A stretch of DNA of 64,000 bases, taken from Hirudo medicinalis. Its lineage: Eukaryota; Annelida; Clitellata; Hirudinida; Hirudinidae. Shown piece after piece: positions 56,398 through 64,000 of this stretch (position 1 is the first letter of the stretch; every line of letters starts with the position of its first letter). The notes beneath the pieces are model-generated. The model did not search any database and was not told the origin of the DNA. It saw only the letters and a list, made by a program, of their open reading frames with translations. The translations under genes were made by a program, and so were the position numbers. The stretch covers positions 1 to 64,000 of the forward strand of contig MPNW01000236.1 in NCBI GenBank assembly GCA_011800805.1, in the 5' to 3' direction.

Positions 56398-56585
56398 CTT
56401 CGTTAAAGGAACTCATTCTTTATATAGGACACTGGCAAAATTGAAGTGGACCTCAGTGAAACACATGAAATTAACATGACCATGTTTAGGCTTGCTTTGG
56501 CACAAGATATCAAACCAGTAATTTTGATTTGACTCTTATTTGAATAACCATTCAAACTTACATTGATGTCGTGTTTATTTTGTGC
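56398..56585 (+). pseudogene. Displaced copy of NSF exon 13 with flanking intron
   Basis: About 190 bases closely match 53745-53935, covering the end of intron 12, all of exon 13 and the start of intron 13. Both splice sites are kept (tttatatag before GACACTGG, and CCA|GTAATT). Six bases are missing, an in-frame loss of two codons that turns EIKVDMTM into EINMTM. No other NSF exon is found nearby, so this is a lone exon fragment about 1 kb past the NSF stop. Confidence 0.88.
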
Positions 56586-57999
56586 TTATTAAAAATCAAT
56601 CACTATTACATTGTATTACACACTATTACAATTACAAGCCAAAATTACAAAGAATTGTTGGGAAATGAAATTTTCAAAGAAATCTTATTCGGCGAGGTTT
56701 TTTCAAAGCATATAAACCTACTATTCTACATAGAAAATCTTCCCTTGGAACTTCAGGTCCTTCAATGCTTATGATTTTATAATGGGTTAAAGTTTCTGGT
56801 GTCATTCTAATTCTTGCCTTGCTTAGTATCCTGTTCATTGTACTAACCGATTTCTGTATTGAGGCAGTTGTTACTGGAATAAAAAAAAAAGGATTTCACA
56901 GAGCGCTTGTATCTCACAGTACCCCACATCAGCTCCAAATATTTTTGTCATTGGGCTTTCGTTTGTTACGTATCTTCCGCAATTAATAATAGACTTTGTG
57001 AAAAATGTAAAAGATTTCAAATCCGCAAGTACAGCTTCTGCATTAAGAATGGGAAGTTGTTACAAAATTTATGACTTCTTTGTCTTGTGGACCTGACATT
57101 GATTGAAAGGTCTCAAATCGACATAATCTCAATCGATTTGTCATTAAATATGTCTTCAATTTCTTTGATGACACTTTCACAATGCTTCTTCATACCTGTT
57201 AATATACTTTTTGCACTTTCATCTTGAACTGCGCTTCCGATTTTATCTCAGCTATTTGCATTTAATATATTTTTGTAAGTCATTATCGTTTTCTTCACAC
57301 TGCAATATCTCTCAAGCGCAATTTCGTTGTTGTGATTAATGTGATGACTTTAGTCAAACTTGCACTAAGAATTTCATTCATAACTTAGCAGGTGATTATG
57401 AAAGTTTCATTTCCGATTTCAAGCAAAATTCCCCCAGCTGATGACGCAATGTTCTCCCTTCTTTGTGGATATGCTCACATGCTACCAAAATTGATTTTAA
57501 GCTTCTGAAGATAGCATTCACGTTTATAAGATTCATGAAAAATAGGCTAGCAGAAATATCATGCCCTTACGTCATACCTGATTTTAAATGGCATACAAAT
57601 TTTAAGTGCACACACACACACGCAAATAATCAAAAGTAATTCAAAAATAAATCCTTTGCCAGTTTATTAGTGCTCTACACAAACGGGGAGACAAAAATAA
57701 AGTTGAAGAAAAATATAAAAAACTTAATTTCACACACGCGAAAAAGTAGACGATAAATAGCGAAAATTTTAAAGCATACCACAGGGCAATAATAATAGTA
57801 ATAGTTTATGAAATCTACAGCGCTAGCAAAGTGACATTATGTGGCGTAAAGTGCAAATACTTTTTATATCGCTCACTGGTTCTACATTCCAAAATCAATA
57901 AATTATGTTTTCAAATTAGGGCATCGTTATTCTACGAATTTAATTGAGGTTGATTTTTATTTTCGGGAGGGCAATGGCTTAGCTCCGGGGGCCCCCTTC
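56586..57999. other. Unassigned repeat-rich sequence between the direct repeats
   Basis: About 1.4 kb of AT-rich sequence without a gene I can support. The minus strand has broken open stretches between about 57100 and 57540 (for example SVIKEIEDIFNDKSIEIM and CEHIHKEGRTLRHQLGEF) separated by stops. These could be an old transposase or a captured gene, but I cannot identify a family. A short (CA)n run lies near 57610. Confidence 0.5.
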
Positions 58000-58640
58000 T
58001 TGAACTCAGTTTCTCAGCTTGGATAAGTCGATTGATTCCCGCTGTGAATTAGTTATTGCGATATCGTTTCGTAATTCTCTGGATATTGTGCCTATCTTGT
58101 TTTTGTTACTTGAATTGTTTCTTTTTTAATTAATGTCCATTACATAACTGGATGATTAGGTCGATGCTCCCGCAACTTGAACTTTAAATAATTGGTCTTT
58201 TGTCGGCGATGTACCAAATACCAGAAAAAGAATATTAGAGAATGTTTTGACAATTATCAGATTATATTAGTTGTGCGACAACACGAGTCAATTAGGTGAC
58301 GAAAAGAATCTGTTGTGAAGGACATCTTTATTATTTTAAAACCAGAACAATTCACTTTTATTTATGATCATTCTGCTACTTTTGATGTTGTCGTCAACAG
58401 CATTCAATCTTAAGTGTTCACAAGTTTACCTTATTGGCAACTACAGGTTGACTTAACTTAATTTATAGTAGTTTAAGGAAGCCGATGTATCAAAAACCAC
58501 TTTTATTGGTTACTTCAGAAAAATTGTAATGATTGTTAAGTTTGTTAAGTAAATTCCTGAGCATTTTCTAGCAAAAGATGTGATAACTCGTCAACAATCA
58601 GAAAAGTCTAGTAGCAATTGGATGCAATCATTTTGACAGA
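58000..58640 (+). repeat. Direct repeat, copy 2 (about 600 bases)
   Basis: Second copy of the repeat at 55795-56385, same orientation, about 2.2 kb away. It starts near gaactcagtttctcagctt and ends near caatcattttgacag. It lies just past the 3' end of the aquaporin gene. Confidence 0.85.
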
Positions 58641-58785
58641 AACAACTGTTAATTTATCGTATTAGGGATTATTTTGTTAATAAAATTCTGGAATTCAGTT
58701 TTTGTGATTAGTTGAGGTCCATTGACTCGATAATGTTTGTGTCGGAGTTCACCGCACACTTATCAACAGCTGCTTCAAAATCGGC

Positions 58786-59347
58786 TCAAGACAAACTGGT
58801 GAATTTTACTCCTTCGGGTTCGGAATCTGTGCTGCCACCTCTTTCGTTTTCCGCCTCATCTCCGCACTGGCACGGATCCTTGAGTTTGACTCCTTCGTAC
58901 AAATAATCACCGGTGTAGTTGACGTCCGTCAGGAAGTGCTTTAACTTGTGTCTCGAAGAATTGCTTGAAAATACGAATTCATAGATGAATGCGGCAGAAA
59001 CTGCACCAGAAATAGGACCGGCCCAATACACCTGAAGATTTTAGGAATTATTTAGGTAACAAAACAAAACGGCAACTTGGAATTATTAGACATTAACTTA
59101 ATATTAAAAAGGTTAATAATTTATTCAATATGGAGTTTACCCAGTGGTTCTCCCAATTGCCCGAAACGAGAGCGGGTCCAAATGTTCTTGCAGGGTTAAG
59201 ACTCGAACCTGTGTATTTGATCTGAAAATAAGGGTTTCAACAACAGTTCAGCTACCAAGATGCCAAATTTTAAATTAAATATTTTAAAAAATCAATATAA
59301 AAATCGTAAAAGCTGCATACAATATTTTTAAAAGTGTGGAGTTTTAT

Positions 59348-59406
<59 letters not shown>

Positions 59407-59419
59407 CAACAACAACAAC

Positions 59420-59472
<53 letters not shown>

Positions 59473-59485
59473 CAACAACAACAAC

Positions 59486-59537
<52 letters not shown>

Positions 59538-60112
59538 GTACTCACGGCAAACATATGGCAGAATACGACACAAAAGCCTATACTGAGCGGGATGGAACCA
59601 TTAAGGTCAATTCGGTTGACATCGCAGGAGGCAAAGATCGTGAAAACAAGGGCAAAGGTAATAAGACCCTCGACCACAACGGCATCTGGAAATGGACTCA
59701 GTTCAGCACTTATTGTCGTCAGACCAAGATCTCCCTCAAACCTCACGGGAGTAACAGATTTCAGAATACCGGCGCCTAACAAAGCACCTGCCAACTGAGC
59801 TGTTATGTATAAAAATGCCCTGACCAAAGTCATTCTCCTCGTCACCAGCATGGCAATCGTAACTGCGGGGTTGATATGCCCCCCACTGACGTGGCCAATG
59901 CATCTGACCAGGGTGGCTACGGCAAGCCCGAAGGTGAAGGATATCTGAACATTGTTCGGAGTATTTGAAGCCCAATCTTTTCCAATACAGGATCCACATC
60001 CAACAATTATCAAAATGCTGGTGCATATCATTTCGGCCAGCAATCCTTTCCACGAATCAAAGGTTTTTAGCGAAGAAATATTTCTTGAGATCAGCACTTT
60101 CAGCCCCTTCAT
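58786..60112 (-). CDS. Aquaporin (MIP family, AQP1/4-like water channel)
   Basis: Plasma-membrane channel for water, possibly other small solutes. Three exons: 60112-59546, 59221-59141 and 59031-58786, giving 297 residues. Both NPA boxes are present: [13 protein letters not shown] in exon 1 and [16 protein letters not shown] in exon 2, followed by SGNWENHW and [10 protein letters not shown]. Other family marks are [20 protein letters not shown] and [20 protein letters not shown]. Six membrane segments are expected. The cytosolic tail is acidic and Ser-rich. The start used is the ATG at 60112 ([11 protein letters not shown]). An upstream ATG at about 60217 opens a different frame of about 53 codons that overlaps this start. 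The frame stays open upstream without an ATG. Intron 1 is nearly all microsatellite. Confidence 0.93.
59349..59535. repeat. Compound (AAT)n(AAC)n microsatellite in aquaporin intron
   Basis: About 187 bases of AAT units interrupted twice by a block of six AAC units, so the tract itself repeats at a period of about 65-70 bases. It fills most of intron 1 of the aquaporin gene, which starts with its donor just to the right. It creates long poly-Asn, poly-Ile and poly-Tyr frames that are not genes. Confidence 0.97.
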
Positions 60113-60763
60113 GCCAAATGTTAGAGTGCTGAACGAAATACGTTGAAAAAGAAACGAGGATCTGTTTACCAAAGCCTCTTTTATTAGCAAAGTGTCGATG
60201 GCCGTTATTGTTAGCCATCTTGTGAATTATTGCCTGCTTTTGATTTGTATGAAATTATTGGGGTAACCCTGAAGCAATGGAAATTTACCCGAACCTTGTT
60301 CGTAGTTTTTTGGTGCTCTTTTCCACACATTAAGTTGCAGTCTTGAGATAACAGCACAAAACTTTCAGTCAAGTCATTTGCAAAACAGCATTATTTCCAA
60401 TACCTTGATTGGCGACTGGCCCATAAATAAATCTCAAATGAATTGTTGACCTTTATCCTTTATTCTTTTCAAGTAATAGAAACGTCCGCTTTTGTAAATA
60501 TTCTAAATAAGGAATTTTTAGTAAGAATTCCTTTAGTATGTATAATGTATAGAAATAAAAATGAATAATACAGATGAATGGTAGAAAATAAAGGCATAAA
60601 TCCTTAGCTAAAATCATTGTCATAAATAAAGCCGTCAAACGTAACGTTTTTCTAAATCGTAAAAATAAGCAGACGACAAAATTTCCTATTCCAATAATAA
60701 TAATAATAATAATAAAGTATCTCGAAAACTATGCAAAACAATCGTGCCCCGCATGGTCTAATG

Positions 60764-60855
60764 CAGCGGTTCTCAACCTTTCTGGTGCTGCGACCCCCTC
60801 GGCAGCACTTGCCATGCTATGGCGACCCCCAACAATAAAATTGGTTGGGCCGCCT
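60764..60855 (+). mobile_element. hAT-like transposon end
   Basis: The sequence CAGCGGTTCTCAACCTTT followed by a GC-rich block (GTGCTGCGACCCCC, then GGCGACCCCC) resembles the terminal inverted repeat and subterminal region of hAT elements known in many animals. I did not find the matching inverted end downstream, so it may be a fragment. The call rests on a remembered motif. Confidence 0.45.
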
Positions 60856-61900
60856 TTCACTCAGTTAACTTCGTTGTCGATGTTGTGCCTTAGACTCCTC
60901 AGTAATTGAACGTTTATATTTATAACCTTTAAACGCACATCTCACACTTCTATTTTAGCTAGTTTTAAATGAGAAAAAGACGAAATAAATTGTAATTTCT
61001 TTTTTAAATTGTTTATTTTATATGTTCAACGTTATTTGAGTTGCTAAACATTGCAAAAGTGTCAGTGAGATGGTTGAGCTTGCTTCATTTTTACTAATTC
61101 GGAAATTATTGTGGCTCAATACCACAAAACATCATCAGCGTCAAGTCTACTCCTGTGTTTCGACTTGATGACCAACAAACTTAAAAACCTTGTTTCACGT
61201 AGGTGTGTTGTTGGAAGGGAAGAAGGAGGCGCAACACAATCTCAGACAAAATAGAGTATGATTTCAAACATTTGACCCAAAATTTGTTAAGCGATAAAGT
61301 AGAGAAATCACCAGAACACAAGTAAAACGCTGACGACAAATTCAAGATGACAAAAATCGATTGATTGATAGGAAATTTAATAAGTAAGATAAATTATATA
61401 TTTTTAAATTAATTTCTTTAAATTATTCATTTATTTTAAAAAAGTGAGCAGAGGACAAATGCTCCTTAAGCGCTCACCCAGCAAACAAAAATTAAACAGA
61501 GAAGGAGAGGTGTGAACACAAACATGTCATTTGTGCAATATGAAATGTGAAGGTCAGAATCAGGTAAAGAATGACCGGTAGTGCGTTTTGCGTTTACGCA
61601 AGTTCAGACCGATGTTGCTATTTTGCGTTTAGCCGACTTCGTGACAGCGTACCACCGGGGTAGCGAATACGCTACGTTGCCACCGCAGGCAACTCAATAG
61701 GCCCGTAAGTGGCCCGCACGTATTATTAATCGTTACATGAAATAGCCGAGCAAGGCTTGTACTAAAAAAAGCAACTTAATCAAAATTATACGCAGGGTTA
61801 ATTACATATTTTATGGTTTTATCAAAAATATGTTTTTAAATATTAGAAAAACTAATAAATTCTTAGCGTTTCAGGCGATTCCTGGCAAAACCGTCAGGCG

Positions 61901-61975
61901 AACCTCTTGGGGTCTAATGGTTAAGACTGCTCTCACGGTGGCAGCTCGGATTTGAACCCCGACTGTTGCGGGAGC
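61901..61975 (+). mobile_element. tRNA-Glu-like sequence, probably SINE head
   Basis: GGTCTAATGGTTAAGAC forms a perfect four-pair D-arm with A-box features. CTCTCAC resembles a tRNA-Glu(CTC) anticodon loop, and GGATTTGAACCCC resembles a B box. The anticodon and acceptor stems do not pair well, so it is unlikely to be a working tRNA gene. A tRNA-derived SINE or a tRNA pseudogene fits better. Confidence 0.4.
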
Positions 61976-62458
61976 ACAGTTAGTCCTAATCATCTTGTTA
62001 AATAACGGATGTTAATAAACAACATGTAAAACAATCAACATTCTATTCGAATATACATGGAGATTCGTTTAAACGTTTACAAATTCATGATTCAATACTT
62101 GTTATTAACATGTCAATGCTGTGTTGTCATTCTTACTTAAATACACAAATATATTTTTATTCATCGCATCGTTAGAATAAAAACGCCTTGTTTGTCTCTT
62201 GAGTCGACGCTTCAAAGTAAGTTGTAAATCAACCTACAAAACATGGCCATGTAAAGGAGCAATGGAATCGACGATCTTTTCACATGACTTTACAAATTAC
62301 AATGCGCCTTTTCAATTCACCTGTCAATCATTTGTGACTATTGACATTGTAAATCTCTTCTTAACATCCACATCTAAACATCACAACTCGCCATTGTCTC
62401 ATTCGTCTCATTGTAACAGTTTGTCGGACAACTGAGAGACATAAGAGAAATCACTATT

Positions 62459-62670
62459 TTCATTATAATCATCATCATTTTTATTATCATCATCATAATT
62501 TTCTATCATCATCATCATTTTAATTATCATCATCATCATTTTTATCATCATCATCATCATTTTTATTATCATCATCATAATTATCTATCATCATCATAAT
62601 TTTCATTATCATCATCATAATTTTCTATCATCATCATCATAATTTTCATCATCATCATCATCATCATTTT
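62459..62670. repeat. ATC/ATTTT minisatellite
   Basis: Runs of two to seven ATC units alternate with ATTTT, ATAATTTT or CTATC spacers over about 210 bases. It is a higher-order repeat, not a CRISPR-like array, because the units vary in length and there are no unique spacers. Confidence 0.9.
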
Positions 62671-62962
62671 AAAAATATTGAAAACAAATCAAACAATGGT
62701 AACAATATTAACAATCGTTTTGAATTGATTGTCACCTTTTTAGTTGCAAAAACATATTTTTGAAGCGCTTTGACGTCAAGGTGATGATTCATAAAAACAA
62801 TTTAATTTTTGCTAAAAAAAATTATGAGCACTGTTGAAATGTTAAAAATTAGCTGCCCCTGGATGACGAAATTACTAGACTCCGGGTATTAGCTTTTGTG
62901 GATATTTTTTTTACAATAAAATTCATTGTAAAATAAATCGACATTTTTTTTAGTTATAAATC

Positions 62963-62963
62963 A

Positions 62964-63001
<38 letters not shown>
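62963..63001. repeat. (AAT)n microsatellite
   Basis: About 12 AAT units in intergenic sequence. Confidence 0.95.
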
Positions 63002-63004
<3 letters not shown>

Positions 63005-64000
63005 CATTCAGCAATAATAATTAAGATAACTTAGATAGAATCAAGTTAAATCCTACACAATTTGGTTTAATTTGTTCCGTACAATTTTTATTGATAAAAT
63101 ATTAATTAACTTTTCGAACATTTAATGATGAATTAAAACATACACAAAAAGATACAGGTCTAAAAAGTTCAAATTTTAAGATGTTTCGCTACGATGATGC
63201 GGGTTGAATAAATCAACAAAAATAAAAAATAAATTGAATGTTATTCGATGCTTTCAAGACAAAACAGGAGATCAGGCGAACGCTGTTGTGTTTGGCAGGC
63301 ATTCAATTGTGTTAATGATTACTTACTTTCAATACTTCTACTTAAATGATGCCAATTCGTCGTATAATATTTAAGATAAATACGGCACGGATTAACCCCT
63401 CGATTATGAGAAAAGAAAAACAAGGAATGGGTTATCAGAATAGAAGATCTTCGTTGAATAAACATAGTGGACTGCACTACATCGGTGCACACACACCGAC
63501 TCCGTCGGTGCAAACTTGAAAAACTTGAATGAAACCAGTCGTTAGGCAAAGGTGCAAGTTCTGCCAATCAATTTTTAATTAATATCCGTTGCTTAAATTA
63601 TTTGCTAAGTAGTTTGGTAATTAAAAAATAGTTGCGATCAGAAATTTTAACGACTGAGCGGTTGAAAGTATTTGACGTTTATGTCTGGAATGACTATACA
63701 CTTTTCTAGACCTTGGCTCCGACAGTCATTAAAAAAAAATACACAAAATTGTTGCTCAATGCAAGAACAATATCCTTTCGATTTGCAATTATTTATGCGA
63801 TCGGCATTAATTATAATACTACAAAATTTTTATGACCTCGTAAGCTTAGCGTCAGAATTTTGAAAAAAAATCCAAACAATGCTGTTTTAAATGGATAAAA
63901 GTTACACTCTGCATTCTTAAAATAAATTGAGAAAGTCGTTGCTGTAACAGCGAATAATAAGTTGTCATTTTATTAAGTCAATTGATATTTAATCCACAAC

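Larger units (their letters stand above)
60113..64000. other. Gene-poor right end
   Basis: Nearly 3.9 kb without a supported gene. It contains the aquaporin 5' region, a hAT-like transposon end (60764), a tRNA-like SINE candidate (61901), ATC/ATTTT minisatellite (62459) and an (AAT)n tract (62963). Open frames at 60453-60638 (-), 62199-62435 (+), 63319-63567 (-) and 63672-63863 (+) have no recognised homology. Confidence 0.6.

Noticed and set aside
59334..59798. Open frames of poly-Asn, poly-Ile and poly-Tyr over the aquaporin intron and exon
   Set aside because: They are microsatellite plus frame shadows of aquaporin exon 1 on the opposite strand.
61901..61975. Functional tRNA-Glu gene
   Set aside because: Anticodon and acceptor stems do not pair, so I list it as a SINE-like or pseudo-tRNA sequence.
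62459..62670. CRISPR-like array
   Set aside because: Units are simple ATC runs of varying length without unique spacers, in a eukaryotic genome.
62199..63567. Open frames in the right-hand intergenic region
   Set aside because: Short, no homology, no splice or polyadenylation context.

Overview
This window is nuclear DNA from an animal, most likely a non-vertebrate with a compact, AT-rich genome. It holds about 15 intron-rich protein genes on both strands, often 0.1-1.7 kb apart. Introns range from under 50 bases to a little over 1 kb and are full of ATT/ATC/TAA microsatellites. Every exon chain below was built by hand from splice sites, reading phase and remembered protein-family consensus. 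No database was searched. The species cannot be named from the sequence. Syntenin, NSF, a piRNA-type helicase and an EF-hand protein of the EFCAB10 family point to Metazoa.

Layout, left to right: (-) a four-pass membrane protein with a PPPPY tail; (-) ATPAF1; (+) AVL9, head to head with ATPAF1; (+) FBXO42-like F-box/kelch protein; (+) NACA with very large extra coding exons; (-) ankyrin/SOCS-box protein; (-) pyruvate dehydrogenase kinase; (+) syntenin; (+) WDR83OS/Asterix; (-) PACSIN; (+) TTC4; (-) EFCAB10; (+) a MOV10L1-type helicase that appears to read straight into a La motif, RRM and RGG-like tail; (+) NSF; a 3-kb repeat-rich stretch with a stray copy of one NSF exon; (-) aquaporin; then about 4 kb of repeats with no gene I can support.

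The genes are mostly unrelated housekeeping genes, not a pathway cluster. AVL9, PACSIN, syntenin and NSF concern membrane traffic. NACA, WDR83OS and TTC4 concern nascent-protein handling. ATPAF1 and PDK are mitochondrial.

The main surprises are these. (1) A candidate MOV10L1-La fusion (40840-50086). (2) A 2,367-base phase 0-0 exon in NACA, laid out like the vertebrate skNAC exon. (3) A strong excess of GTT/GTC 5' splice sites, about 49 of 122 introns by my count, plus two GC-AG introns in NSF. (4) Three one-base frame breaks in ATPAF1, FBXO42 and the ankyrin/SOCS gene, each cured by one extra G after a GG. (5) A copied NSF exon with both splice sites, beside a pair of roughly 600-base direct repeats.
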